In this document: positions 19,388 through 25,962 of the stretch, in pieces | Layout: each line of letters begins with the position of its first letter | Numbering within the stretch: the stretch's first letter is position 1 | Virus record (IMG/VR): IMGVR_UViG_3300030503_000102 | Coordinates: 1 to 27,047 of that record | Origin: a virus | Strand: one strand, 5' to 3' | DNA length: 27,047 nt | Program-made: the position numbers and the translations under genes | The notes under the pieces: model-generated | The model's database searches: none | Seen by the model: only the letters and a program-made list of their open reading frames with translations | What the model was told of the DNA's origin: nothing

Positions 19388-19431
19388 GCACCTTATTGGT
19401 GCGCTAGGATGGTTTTGCACCGCAATGGTGC
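19388..19431. repeat. Two copies of the inverted repeat GCACC-N5-GGTGC
   Basis: GCACCttattGGTGC (19388-19402) and GCACCgcaatGGTGC (19417-19431) share both arms and differ only in the 5-nt centres, with 29 bp between centres. Such paired palindromes suggest a dimeric repressor's operators. The first lies in the spacer of a possible plus-strand promoter (TTGCAT - 18 - TAGGAT). As RNA each would be a small hairpin. Confidence 0.6.
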
Positions 19432-19499
19432 ATTACATCCAGCTACTTGTCCTAGCTGACACGCCGGAACCTTTGCGGGGTTGCCGGCGTTTTCTTTTT
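19411..19499 (+). ncRNA. Candidate short RNA with hairpins and terminator
   Basis: If the promoter TTGCAT (19381) - 18 nt - TAGGAT (19405) is used, a transcript of about 80-90 nt would contain the second GCACC/GGTGC hairpin, a CAGCTA/TAGCTG hairpin (19440-19458) and an intrinsic terminator. It runs against the flanking operon and has no plausible coding frame. This is a prediction from structure only. Confidence 0.4.
19461..19499 (+). terminator. Strong intrinsic terminator, plus strand
   Basis: ACGCCGG-AACC pairs with GGTT-(G)-CCGGCGT (11 bp with one bulged G) around a 7-nt loop, followed by TTTTCTTTTT. It has a U-tract only in the plus direction, although all nearby genes are on the minus strand, so it should end a plus-strand RNA. 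Confidence 0.85.
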
Positions 19500-19514
19500 A
19501 CGCTTCCGTGAGAT

Positions 19515-19616
19515 TCATGTCAATACCGCGCAAGACGTATATCGCCGCTGAGCGAGTTCTAGGATGTATTCGCACCAGCGGAGTTGGCGGATGTAGTGGG
19601 TGGGAGTGTGGGTCAT
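19515..19616 (-). CDS. Possible small coupled protein (33 aa)
   Basis: The ATG at 19616 overlaps the upstream stop as ATGA and the frame reads MTHTPTHYIRQLRWCEYILE, continuing to a TGA. It is Arg/Tyr/His-rich. Coupling supports translation, but the length is short and no family is recognised. It is the last gene before the gene-poor stretch. Confidence 0.35.
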   Translation of the reverse strand: MTHTPTHYIRQLRWCEYILELAQRRYTSCAVLT

Positions 19617-19798
19617 TTTGGATGGTCCGGGCATGGTTGCCACATGTAAGGTGGGTCAATTTTTGACCAATCGGTTAACGTCTCAATAAGCCACACTCCG
19701 TGCCGACTATCAAACATCGCAACAGCAGGACTTATCAATTTTCTTGTACTGACCAAAACTGGTTCGTCTTGTGGGCAAGTAATCATGTTTTGCCACAT
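19613..19798 (-). CDS. Hypothetical small protein (61 aa), DUF551-like tail
   Basis: It begins MWQNMITCPQDEPVLVSTRK, where a Pro followed by PVLV matches the strand order of DUF551-like small phage proteins, and ends with YMWQPCPDHPK. GAGGTG seven nt before the ATG supports the start. The function is unknown; such proteins often occur in multiple copies in phage early operons, as here. Confidence 0.55.
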   Translation of the reverse strand: MWQNMITCPQDEPVLVSTRKLISPAVAMFDSRHGVWLIETLTDWSKIDPPYMWQPCPDHPK

Positions 19799-19799
19799 A

Positions 19800-19982
19800 T
19801 CATTTCACCTCTGGCTCGGTTATGAGTAAAGGTACGTACTGATCAATCCACGCGTTGATATCTCGCTTCAACTCATCACAAACCTTACTATCGTCAAGTG
19901 CCGCACTCATCCATGCGCCTAAATCAACGTCTTGCTGTGACCATGCGCGCGTGCTGTGTGGCAATCGTGGGAAATTGTCCAT
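19800..19982 (-). CDS. Hypothetical protein (60 aa)
   Basis: ATG 19982 is preceded at six nt by GGGG and follows two other in-frame ATGs (19988, 19985), one of which overlaps the upstream stop. The frame reads MDNFPRLPHSTRAWSQQDVD and continues as an acidic helical protein. The family is not recognised. Confidence 0.5.
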   Translation of the reverse strand: MDNFPRLPHSTRAWSQQDVDLGAWMSAALDDSKVCDELKRDINAWIDQYVPLLITEPEVK

Positions 19983-19984
19983 CA

Positions 19985-20137
19985 TCATCCCCAGTAAACG
20001 AACTTTCGTCCACGCCACATGCGAACCTTCCTACGGTCATATAGGCGTGGAATCATACGGCAATAAATTTCGCCAAGATTTCTGATGGATTCCGCAATTC
20101 CGTCTATAGTCACGGAATCGGTAGCTATGTAGTTCAT
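19985..20137 (-). CDS. Hypothetical basic protein (50 aa)
   Basis: The ATG overlaps the stop of the DUF551-like gene (ATGA). The frame begins MNYIATDSVTIDGIAESIRN and ends with a very basic stretch (RLYDRRKVRMWRGRKFVYWG). A nucleic-acid-binding role is possible from charge only. The family is not recognised. Confidence 0.5.
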   Translation of the reverse strand: MNYIATDSVTIDGIAESIRNLGEIYCRMIPRLYDRRKVRMWRGRKFVYWG

Positions 20138-20319
20138 CGCTTCACGTTTTCCTTGGTTATGGGCAACGGTGGCAAATGCATCCAATACATCATCTCGTCG
20201 TTAAAAACGTCATAGTTGTACCAGCCATCAACCCAGTGAACGACATCACAAATGTGGCCGTCTGTAGCAAGAATTTCTGTGCCATCTCGCGGCGCAGTTT
20301 CTATCGTTTGCCAGTCCAT
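20134..20319 (-). CDS. DUF551-type small phage protein
   Basis: The 61-aa protein starts MDWQTIETAPRDGTEILATD. The WxxIxTAPxDGTxIL motif is the hallmark of DUF551, a common phage protein of unknown function. It is coupled to the gene before it (TGATG) and after it (ATGA). A gene further right, on the plus strand, carries a related C-terminal domain. Confidence 0.78.
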   Translation of the reverse strand: MDWQTIETAPRDGTEILATDGHICDVVHWVDGWYNYDVFNDEMMYWMHLPPLPITKENVKR

Positions 20320-20471
20320 CAGTGCGAACTCCTCACGACAGCCACTCTACCGCAGCATTCTTCAGCCAGTTCGCGAGCCTCAGAACGCTTGGCGCAGACG
20401 ATGATGAGTTCGGCGGTGGTCGGATCGTAGACAATCCAAGCGATGATTTGACCATCTTCATGTTTGTTCAT
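20319..20471 (-). CDS. Small hypothetical protein (50 aa)
   Basis: It begins MNKHEDGQIIAWIVYDPTTA and has a helix with KRSEARELAEECCGR. A strong AGGAGG six nt before the ATG and a coupled TGATG junction at the end support it. The pattern resembles small phage proteins where IIVCAKRSEARELA forms the core. The function is unknown. Confidence 0.6.
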   Translation of the reverse strand: MNKHEDGQIIAWIVYDPTTAELIIVCAKRSEARELAEECCGRVAVVRSSH

Positions 20472-20659
20472 TTCTTACCTCCTGAGACGCGCTTGTGCAA
20501 CTTTAGAAGCTCGACTCCAGCACCATAGAGAGGTTGCCTAGTCTTGCCTGTACTTAGGTCATGCACGCTGTTTTTCTTGAGGCCAGCATGATCGCCTATG
20601 TATTGAAGCGTATGCCTCTCGCGAAGCTTGTTGACAATGTCTTGCCAGTTGTCCCGCAT
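20468..20659 (-). CDS. HTH transcription regulator, first gene of the leftward operon
   Basis: The 63-aa protein contains a Cro/XRE-like helix-turn-helix (LRERHTLQYIGDHAGLKKNS followed by VHDLSTGKT). GAGGG seven nt before the ATG supports the start. Position at the head of the minus-strand operon, facing the plus-strand operon across the control region, is typical for a phage switch regulator acting on divergent promoters. Confidence 0.72.
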   Translation of the reverse strand: MRDNWQDIVNKLRERHTLQYIGDHAGLKKNSVHDLSTGKTRQPLYGAGVELLKLHKRVSGGKK

Positions 20660-20785
20660 GTTGCAACCCTCTGTTTGTTATGCGTGTACGATACGCCGAA
20701 TTTATTTTTGCGCAAGGGTATTGCAAACCAGTTCGGCAGGGCGTACAGTTCACCCATCGGCCACCACCTGGCCATGGAGCGAACG
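20660..20785. promoter_or_regulatory. Divergent control region between left and right operons
   Basis: This gap separates the two operons. On the minus strand TTGCGC - 16 nt - TATCGT is a possible promoter for the regulator. The near-palindrome GCGTGTACGATACGC (20682-20696) overlaps that -10 and could be an operator. TTGCGCAA (20708-20715) is a perfect 8-bp palindrome, flanked by two TTGCAA copies. A plus-strand promoter must exist here but no good -35/-10 pair stands out. Confidence 0.45.
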
Positions 20786-21562
20786 ATGAACCAGATCGTA
20801 GAGATTCTTCCCGACCGCCTTGCTGCCGTGATGCAGCGCGAACTCAAGTCTGGCAGCCACGACAACTTCGAAGCCGGCCTATGCTTCATGGAAGGCGTCA
20901 GCTATGTCGCTGGCGAACCGTGGAGCGATACCCCGCAGTGCGCCTGCCCAGTCATCGCGACCTTCCTGCGTGGATGGAACGATGCACTGCCAGATGCTCG
21001 CCGCACTGAACTGCTCCGCGACCTGATTCCGCGTCTCGTCGGATCGAATTCCACACCAGAAGTGGAGCTGAAACGCTCACTGTTAGCCGCTGATTGGTTG
21101 GTGCGCACCCATACACCTGCATGGCTTCGTCTTGCTGGACTGACCGCACAAGCTGATGCGTTGGCTGGACTGCCGGAAATTACCGCGATGGCGCAGATAC
21201 CGGGCATCAAGCCTGCGATAGAGGCGGTGCGCCGAGATGCATCCGCTGCTCGGGCCGCTGCTGGGGACGCTGCTTGGGACGCTGCTGGGGACGCTGCTTG
21301 GGCCGCTGCTCGGGCCGCTGCTTGGGACGCTGCTTGGGCCGCTGCTCGGGCCGCTGCTTGGGCCGCTGCTTGGGCCGCTGCTTGGGACGCTGCTTGGGCC
21401 GCTGCTGGGGCCGCTGCTCGGGCCGCTGCTTGGGCCGCTGCTGGGGACGCTGCTGGGGACGCTGCTGGGGACGCTGCCAAGAAAAAACTCGCGCCCACCG
21501 TCGATGAACTCCAAACGTCCGCCCTCGCGTTGGTCGCGAAAATGCTGGACGTGCAGGCATGA
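20786..21562 (+). CDS. Hypothetical protein with C-terminal Ala-rich tetrapeptide repeats
   Basis: The 258-aa protein has an N-terminal globular part (MNQIVEILPDRLAAVMQREL onward) with Trp and Cys residues, followed by a repeat tract of the four-residue unit (W/R/G)-(A/D)-A-A across about 76 residues, then a short Lys-containing tail (KKKLAPTVDELQ). GGAG six nt before ATG 20786 decides the start over several upstream in-frame Met codons. Repeats of AAW/AAR type occur in phage proteins and in some Imm5-like immunity proteins, but the link is uncertain. It is the first gene of the rightward operon. Confidence 0.65.
   Translation: MNQIVEILPDRLAAVMQRELKSGSHDNFEAGLCFMEGVSYVAGEPWSDTPQCACPVIATFLRGWNDALPDARRTELLRDLIPRLVGSNSTPEVELKRSLLAADWLVRTHTPAWLRLAGLTAQADALAGLPEITAMAQIPGIKPAIEAVRRDASAARAAAGDAAWDAAGDAAWAAARAAAWDAAWAAARAAAWAAAWAAAWDAAWAAAGAAARAAAWAAAGDAAGDAAGDAAKKKLAPTVDELQTSALALVAKMLDVQA
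21251..21478 (+). repeat. 19 tandem copies of a 12-bp unit NGGGMCGCTGCT
   Basis: The 228-bp tract has 19 units with no indels. All copies match except base 1 (T nine times, C four, G six) and base 5 (A eight, C eleven), plus a final C in the last unit. The unit encodes (W/R/G)-(A/D)-Ala-Ala in frame. The tract lacks stops in several other frames, producing long spurious open frames. Confidence 0.97.
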
Positions 21563-21705
21563 CCACCAACCGCACCTTCCGCTGCCGCATCGCCCGAATG
21601 AACGACGGCGCGATCCAGACGATGAGCTACATCGGACCGATGGATGGCGTGCCGGTTGGCTGGTCGATCGTGATGCGCCGCGTGGCGATGAAGGTGGCGG
21701 CATGA
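21559..21705 (+). CDS. Small hypothetical protein (48 aa)
   Basis: The ATG overlaps the stop of the repeat protein and the stop overlaps the next start, both as ATGA. The frame reads MTTNRTFRCRIARMNDGAIQ and ends with a basic segment (VMRRVAMKVAA). The overlaps are the main support. No family is recognised. Confidence 0.5.
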   Translation: MTTNRTFRCRIARMNDGAIQTMSYIGPMDGVPVGWSIVMRRVAMKVAA

Positions 21706-22049
21706 GCGCGCATACTTCTGAACCTTGGACAATCATAACTGATCCAGCTATGAAGCATGGCGATTGGTTTGACAACGGCGGCTACCGAATCGATGCAAAA
21801 GATGTTGAGCAACTTTGCTATGTGTGGAATGCAAGTAATAGATTGCTGCATGATCATGCTCAAGAAGATGGACCGCGATTTGGAAGTGATGAAGGCGAAG
21901 CAAACGCATGCCTAATCGCAGCCGCGCCAGATTTGCTTGAAGCTTGCAATCTTTTGCTTAATTGCATGTATTTAGCTGGATGGGATGATGATTTCGCAGC
22001 AAAGAAAGCACGCGAAGCCATCGCCCGCGCTACCGGAAAAAAATCATGA
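21702..22049 (+). CDS. Small phage protein with ANACLIAAAPDLLEA motif (115 aa)
   Basis: It begins MSAHTSEPWTIITDPAMKHG and contains EANACLIAAAPDLLEACN, a motif frequent in phage early proteins (related to Ea22-like and similar families) where AAAPDLLEA forms a helix. Coupled ATGA junctions occur on both sides. The function is unknown, and it differs in codon choice from the G+C-rich repeat gene just before it. Confidence 0.72.
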   Translation: MSAHTSEPWTIITDPAMKHGDWFDNGGYRIDAKDVEQLCYVWNASNRLLHDHAQEDGPRFGSDEGEANACLIAAAPDLLEACNLLLNCMYLAGWDDDFAAKKAREAIARATGKKS

Positions 22050-22402
22050 ACGTAGCCCAAGCTCAGGCTATCTATGACAACAGTATTGATCTAATGGCTG
22101 AAATTAACGACAGCTTGGAAAGAAAGGAAGCTTCTATACGGTATGGCATCGAATCCGATGCTGAATTGCTCGGTGAAGCGGTAGCCGATTACTACGCCGG
22201 CAACGAGCATTGCGACCTGCTGACCGAATTCACGCTGGCGCTATGCGGCGCTGAGAAGTTGGTTGATGCCATTGCTCACGGAGATGGCCTGCCAGATTCT
22301 GAGTTGCAGGCATTCCGCGCGCTGTGCCGGCAGATTGAGGAAGCCAAGCGTCGGACAACGATAGCAATTTCGGAAATGGTTGAGAAGGAGATGTCGAAGT
22401 GA
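22046..22402 (+). CDS. Hypothetical helical protein (118 aa)
   Basis: It starts MNVAQAQAIYDNSIDLMAEI and is mainly helical and acidic, ending with AISEMVEKEMSK. The start overlaps the previous stop (ATGA) and the stop overlaps a GTG start. The family is not recognised. It lies just before a two-helix membrane protein and the SPFH lipoprotein and may be made together with them. Confidence 0.6.
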   Translation: MNVAQAQAIYDNSIDLMAEINDSLERKEASIRYGIESDAELLGEAVADYYAGNEHCDLLTEFTLALCGAEKLVDAIAHGDGLPDSELQAFRALCRQIEEAKRRTTIAISEMVEKEMSK

Positions 22403-22590
22403 ATGTTTTCAAGTTTTTCTTGATCGTTATTTTTCTAGTCATTGTTCTTGGCTTCGTTATTCCGTTTCTTGTAAGTGCAAATGATGATATGAGCGTTGGT
22501 ATTGGTATCGTCATATTGCTCGCACTTCTCTACATACCCGCTCGAATGATCGAGCGGAAATTCAAACCCAAGGGAAATATCACACCATGA
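22399..22590 (+). CDS. Small two-helix membrane protein (63 aa)
   Basis: Two hydrophobic segments are present: FKFFLIVIFLVIVLGFVIPF near residues 4-23 and VGIGIVILLALLYIP around 33-47, followed by a basic end (ERKFKPKG). The GTG overlaps the upstream stop. Being directly before the SPFH lipoprotein, it may act with it at the membrane; this is inference. Confidence 0.6.
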   Translation: MNVFKFFLIVIFLVIVLGFVIPFLVSANDDMSVGIGIVILLALLYIPARMIERKFKPKGNITP

Positions 22591-23456
22591 AATCCATTCG
22601 TTCGATTGCTGTTCTGTCTGTCCTGACGCTGGCCCTGACTGGATGCTATAGCCGCGTGCCTGCCGGCAACGTTGGTGTTCAGTACAACAAATACGGCAGT
22701 AACAAAGGCATTGATCTTCAAGTACGTGAGCCTGGATCATATTGGCTTTCGTACAACGAAGAAATTGAGTTGTTCCCGACGTTCTTGCAAACCTACAATT
22801 GGACGGCAAGCTCTGGCGAAGGCAACGCAACGGATGAGAGCTTCACATTCCAGACTGGCGATGGTATGCCTGTAAATGCGGACATTGGCATCACCTACCA
22901 AATCGAAGCTCAAGCTGCCCCAAAGGTATTTCAAGAGTTTCGCCGAACTGTCACTGAAATCACAGATACATTCATTCGCAATGATGTTCGTGATCAGCTT
23001 TTGCGTAATGGTTCACAACTCAAGATTGACGACATGATAGGCAACGGCAAAGCCGCTTTGATGGATCAAGTGCAAGCAGGCGTTAAATCCGATATGTCGA
23101 AATATGGCATCCAAGTCGATAAGGTTTTCTGGCTCGGGGCTCCGCGTCTGCCAACTGCTGTTACGAACGCTATCAACGCAAAGATTCAGTCAACACAGAT
23201 GGCAGAACAGCGTAAGAATGAAGTCGCACAGGCAACTGCTGAAGGACAGAAAGAAGTGGCTCTCGCACAAGCACGCGCTACGGCAACTGTTGCCACTGCG
23301 CAGGCTGAAGCTCAGGCCATCACACTCAAAAACAATGCGCTAAAGGACAACCCTGCATTGATCGAGTTGACAAAGGCGCAGCGTTGGAATGGTCAGCTTC
23401 CGACGACCGTCATGGGACAAAACGTTACTCCATTTCTGACGCAATCTGTCAAATAA
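22587..23456 (+). CDS. SPFH/Band 7 (prohibitin-like) lipoprotein
   Basis: The 289-aa protein has a lipoprotein signal ending in a lipobox LTGC (Cys20), then an SPFH domain: VPAGNVGVQYNKYGSNK, a PTFLQTYNW strand, and VFQEFRRTVTEITDTFIRND with GMPVNADIGITYQI before it. A long Ala/Gln/Lys coiled-coil follows (residues about 205-260). SPFH proteins form membrane-anchored ring assemblies (HflK/C, prohibitin, stomatin) that shape membrane domains and control proteases. Phage copies are known but their role is unclear. The ATG overlaps the membrane protein stop. Confidence 0.85.
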   Translation: MKSIRSIAVLSVLTLALTGCYSRVPAGNVGVQYNKYGSNKGIDLQVREPGSYWLSYNEEIELFPTFLQTYNWTASSGEGNATDESFTFQTGDGMPVNADIGITYQIEAQAAPKVFQEFRRTVTEITDTFIRNDVRDQLLRNGSQLKIDDMIGNGKAALMDQVQAGVKSDMSKYGIQVDKVFWLGAPRLPTAVTNAINAKIQSTQMAEQRKNEVAQATAEGQKEVALAQARATATVATAQAEAQAITLKNNALKDNPALIELTKAQRWNGQLPTTVMGQNVTPFLTQSVK

Positions 23457-23497
23457 CCCACCCAACACAAGCCGGTTAGCGGCGAGAGGATTTAGAC

Positions 23498-23665
23498 GTG
23501 AGCAACATGTCTTATTGCAGGTTTCAGAACACGGCAAGCGATCTACGCGACTGTTTGGATAATTTTGATGACGATGATCTTTCGGATGAAGAACGTAAAG
23601 CGCGCCGCAGAATTATCCGCATGTGTGTCGATATAGCTTCCGATTACGGCGACGAAGAATCCTAA
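23498..23665 (+). CDS. Small conserved phage protein with MSYCRFQNT motif (55 aa)
   Basis: GTG 23498 has GAGAGGA seven nt upstream; ATG 23507 is also possible. The frame MSNMSYCRFQNTASDLRDCL with an acidic DDDDLSDEERKARRR helix matches a common small phage protein of unknown function. It stands alone between the SPFH and Erf genes with 37- to 41-nt gaps. Confidence 0.72.
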   Translation: MSNMSYCRFQNTASDLRDCLDNFDDDDLSDEERKARRRIIRMCVDIASDYGDEES

Positions 23666-23701
23666 CCCACCCCACCGCCCAGCGGAAATTTGGTGATTGA
23701 T

Positions 23702-24400
23702 ATGAGTAATTTAGCGACAGTTGAGAATGATGATCACGGCACCGTTTCTCCCATGTTCGCCATGATTGAGCGCGCTGCGCGTGATCCTGCCGTCGATATC
23801 GACAAGCTCGAACGGTTGATGCTGATGAAGGTCAATGCGGACGCGTTACAGGCTCGCGGAGCTTATGACGATGCTATGGCCGAACTTCAGCCTGAGTTGC
23901 CTGTCATCGCCGAGAGAGGCCAAGCTGACCGTTATTCCTTTGCCAAGTGGGAAGATATCAACGTGGCTATCAAGCCGGTACTTATGCGACATGGTTTCGC
24001 TCTGACATTCCGCACCGACTTTGCCGATGGAATAGCTATTACTGGCGTTCTTTCGCATCGTGCTGGACACCGTGAAGAAACAACGATAAAACTCCCAGCC
24101 GATGCTAGCGGAAATAAAAACCCTGTACAGGCTGTCGCATCAAGTGTCAGCTACGGGAAGCGATATGCGGCCAGCGCGTTGCTCAACCTGACCAGCCATG
24201 GTGAGGATGATGATGCTTACACCGCAACGGTGGAAAGGGTCACAGAGGATCAGGAAATCCAGATCAACGATATGCTGGAAGCAACCAATTCCGACAAAGC
24301 CAAGTTCCTTGAATGGCTGAAGATTGACGGCGTATCGAAGATCCCAGCGAAACGCTTCGATGAGGTGATGAAACTACTTAAGGCGAAGGTTAAAAAGTGA
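23702..24400 (+). CDS. Erf-type single-strand annealing protein
   Basis: The 232-aa protein carries the ERF family core: AYDDAMAELQPELPVIAERG, RYSFAKWEDINVAIKPVLMR, a beta segment with ITGVLSHRAGHREE, and NPVQAVASSVSYGKRYAASA followed by an acidic HGEDDDA. Erf proteins (P22) form rings that anneal complementary single strands, helping genome circularisation and recombination. GGTG six nt before ATG 23702 supports the start. It overlaps the exonuclease gene by GTGA, and the two should work as an exonuclease-annealase pair. Confidence 0.9.
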   Translation: MSNLATVENDDHGTVSPMFAMIERAARDPAVDIDKLERLMLMKVNADALQARGAYDDAMAELQPELPVIAERGQADRYSFAKWEDINVAIKPVLMRHGFALTFRTDFADGIAITGVLSHRAGHREETTIKLPADASGNKNPVQAVASSVSYGKRYAASALLNLTSHGEDDDAYTATVERVTEDQEIQINDMLEATNSDKAKFLEWLKIDGVSKIPAKRFDEVMKLLKAKVKK

Positions 24401-25014
24401 GGATCATCGAATGCCAACAAGGCACACCCGAATGGTATGCCGCTCGCCTTGGTATACCAACCGCGTCCGAGTTCGACAGTATTATAACGCCGAAAAAGGG
24501 TGATCTTGCCGCTGCTCACGAGGGCTACATCGATCAGTTGATTGATGAGTCCGTGCGTGTAGATGCTGAGCGCGCCTTTAAGGGCAATCAACATACGGAG
24601 CGAGGCAAGGAGTTAGAGCCAGAAGCGCGAGACCTCTACGCGTTTCTGCGCGATGTCTCACCACAGGTTGTCGGCTTCATTCTCAACGATTCCGAGGATG
24701 CGGGCTTTAGTCCAGACTCCCTCATTGATGACGATGGTGGTCTTGAAATCAAGTGTCCCGATGGTCCTACGCATGTTGGCTATCTTCGTGCTGGAAACAT
24801 TCCAGACAAGTACAAGCCACAGGTTCACGGAAGCATCCTTCTGAGCAAACGCAAGTGGTGGGACTTCATGTCTTATTGCCCCGGACACAAGCCACTGATT
24901 GTTCGTGTAGTGCCGGACGCATTCACCGAAAAGCTAGCCATGCATTTGAATTTCTTCGTAAAAAAGCTGGCTATAGAAAAACAGAAATTACTTGGAGAGA
25001 CCAATGGGCATTAA
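24397..25014 (+). CDS. YqaJ/lambda-exonuclease-like recombination nuclease
   Basis: The 205-aa protein has the YqaJ pattern: QGTPEWYAARLGIPTASEF, then GKELEPEARDLY with Glu74, FSPDSLID with Asp107, and LEIKCP giving the Glu117-x-Lys119 motif of a PD-(D/E)XK nuclease. YKPQVHGSILLSKRKWWDF completes the family signature. It resects 5' ends at double-strand breaks to feed the Erf protein. The start is GTG overlapping Erf's stop (GTGA). Confidence 0.9.
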   Translation: MRIIECQQGTPEWYAARLGIPTASEFDSIITPKKGDLAAAHEGYIDQLIDESVRVDAERAFKGNQHTERGKELEPEARDLYAFLRDVSPQVVGFILNDSEDAGFSPDSLIDDDGGLEIKCPDGPTHVGYLRAGNIPDKYKPQVHGSILLSKRKWWDFMSYCPGHKPLIVRVVPDAFTEKLAMHLNFFVKKLAIEKQKLLGETNGH

Positions 25015-25273
25015 GACCAAATTCGATGCGGTAGCCGCCAAGAAATATACCAATGGCGGAGACGAAGAAAAGACGCAATGGATCAACGTTGGTCGGGGCG
25101 TCGAGTGGGATGAAGGCGGCATTGAAATCGAGTTGAACGCCGTTCCTGTAGGCGCGTGGTGGAACGGTAAAATCAAGCTATTCGTACAGAAGCCAAAGAA
25201 TCAAAACAGTGCATCAAATCGTTCGCCAGCAGCATCGGTCGATGACTTTCAAGATTCTTCGATTCCCTTTTGA
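25004..25273 (+). CDS. Single-stranded DNA-binding-like protein with SSB-type acidic tip
   Basis: The 89-aa product begins MGIKTKFDAVAAKKYTNGGD, has a beta-rich core (WINVGRGVEWDEGGIEIEL, AVPVGAWWNGKIKLF), a disordered Ser/Asn stretch and ends DDFQDSSIPF. The final acidic-plus-Ile-Pro-Phe tip matches the SSB C-terminal tip that recruits partner proteins. The core is far shorter than a classical SSB OB-fold. GGAGAG before the ATG supports the start. Location between exonuclease and NinB-like genes fits a recombination/replication role. Confidence 0.62.
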   Translation: MGIKTKFDAVAAKKYTNGGDEEKTQWINVGRGVEWDEGGIEIELNAVPVGAWWNGKIKLFVQKPKNQNSASNRSPAASVDDFQDSSIPF

Positions 25274-25275
25274 TC

Positions 25276-25695
25276 ATGGCTCAGACCTTCCTACTTCCCG
25301 AAAAAGACCGTGATCGCATCGCTGCAAACATGCATGCGTTCGTCCTTTCAACGACGCCAGGAAAGAAGGTTCGTGTGACTGTAGAGGTTTACCGAAAGTC
25401 ACGGTCTAACCAACAATCGCGTTACCTCAACGGTGTGGCATATAAGCTCTTAGGCGAAGCCACAGGATACGAAAGAAACGATATTAGCGAATATCTTTGC
25501 TTAATTTATTTCGGCGGGAAAGATAAGAAAGTTCCAGGTGGTAAAATTGTCCAAGTTCCACTACGCACAACAACGACAAACGAACAGGGCGAGCGCGACG
25601 TTATGAATACGGTGGACTTCGCGGCCTATGTGGATTTTGTGCAGCGATTCGGCGCTAAGCATGGTGTTTATATCCCCAATCCGGATGAGGAATAA
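25276..25695 (+). CDS. NinB-like recombination protein
   Basis: The 139-aa product (MAQTFLLPEKDRDRIAANMH onward) contains EVYRKSRSNQQSRYLNGVAY and ATGYERNDISEYLCLIYFGG, resembling the core of NinB (lambda Orf), a recombination mediator that loads Red-type annealing proteins. The match is by pattern only. It follows the Erf-exonuclease-SSB-like set, a fitting context. The ATG at 25276 lies directly after the previous stop; there is no strong Shine-Dalgarno. Confidence 0.55.
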   Translation: MAQTFLLPEKDRDRIAANMHAFVLSTTPGKKVRVTVEVYRKSRSNQQSRYLNGVAYKLLGEATGYERNDISEYLCLIYFGGKDKKVPGGKIVQVPLRTTTTNEQGERDVMNTVDFAAYVDFVQRFGAKHGVYIPNPDEE

Positions 25696-25698
25696 TTT

Positions 25699-25962
25699 AT
25701 GACCCGCGAACAGAGGTTGAGGGATTTGGTTGCGGAGTGGAATTCTATTGGCGATGAGTACGGTCCGAACTTTGACCGTAATGGCGTAAATATCTTTTGC
25801 TCTGATGAACTCGAAGCCATCCTTAAGGAAGGAAGTGAGGAATGGTTGCCAAAAAGACTTATGGAATATGAAGGAAATGAATATGCTCGGGGATGGAACT
25901 GCTGCTTGGAAACGATTAGAGATTCCATCTCAAAACAGATGCCTAATGGGGTTGCGAAATGA
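25699..25962 (+). CDS. Hypothetical protein (87 aa), paralogue of next gene's N-terminus
   Basis: It begins MTREQRLRDLVAEWNSIGDE and contains AILKEGSEEWLPKRL. The next gene shares the plan MTxxQRLxxLVxx followed by ILxExSExWLP, so the two look like tandem copies or carry a shared module. The remaining part (NEYARGWNCCLETIR) is not recognised. It is coupled by ATGA to the next gene. Confidence 0.6.
   Translation: MTREQRLRDLVAEWNSIGDEYGPNFDRNGVNIFCSDELEAILKEGSEEWLPKRLMEYEGNEYARGWNCCLETIRDSISKQMPNGVAK

Larger units (their letters stand above)
19122..19514. other. Gene-poor stretch with structured sequence
   Basis: No convincing gene is seen in these 393 nt. The left part (19122-19320) has a minus-strand frame with protein-like composition (VGTEGLVGKVRMTNRCGQRW and, after one amber codon at 19192-19194, EYQRWLFPARCPKGIYDL), perhaps a decayed gene or part of a structured RNA. 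The middle has an inverted repeat (CTGGGT with ACCCAG, about 19305-19378). The right part holds two inverted repeats, a hairpin and a plus-strand terminator, listed separately. It interrupts an otherwise gapless minus-strand operon. Confidence 0.6.

Noticed and set aside
21251-21478. CRISPR array
   Set aside because: The repeats are 12 bp, directly adjacent without spacers, and in frame with a protein.
21251-21478. Variable region of a diversity-generating retroelement
   Set aside because: Changes are restricted to two positions of the unit, but no reverse transcriptase, template repeat or accessory gene is present in the window.
21083-21775. Several long open frames on both strands through the repeat tract
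   Set aside because: The 12-bp unit has no stop in these frames, so long open frames arise automatically. Only the frame with a good start and non-repeat flanks is kept.
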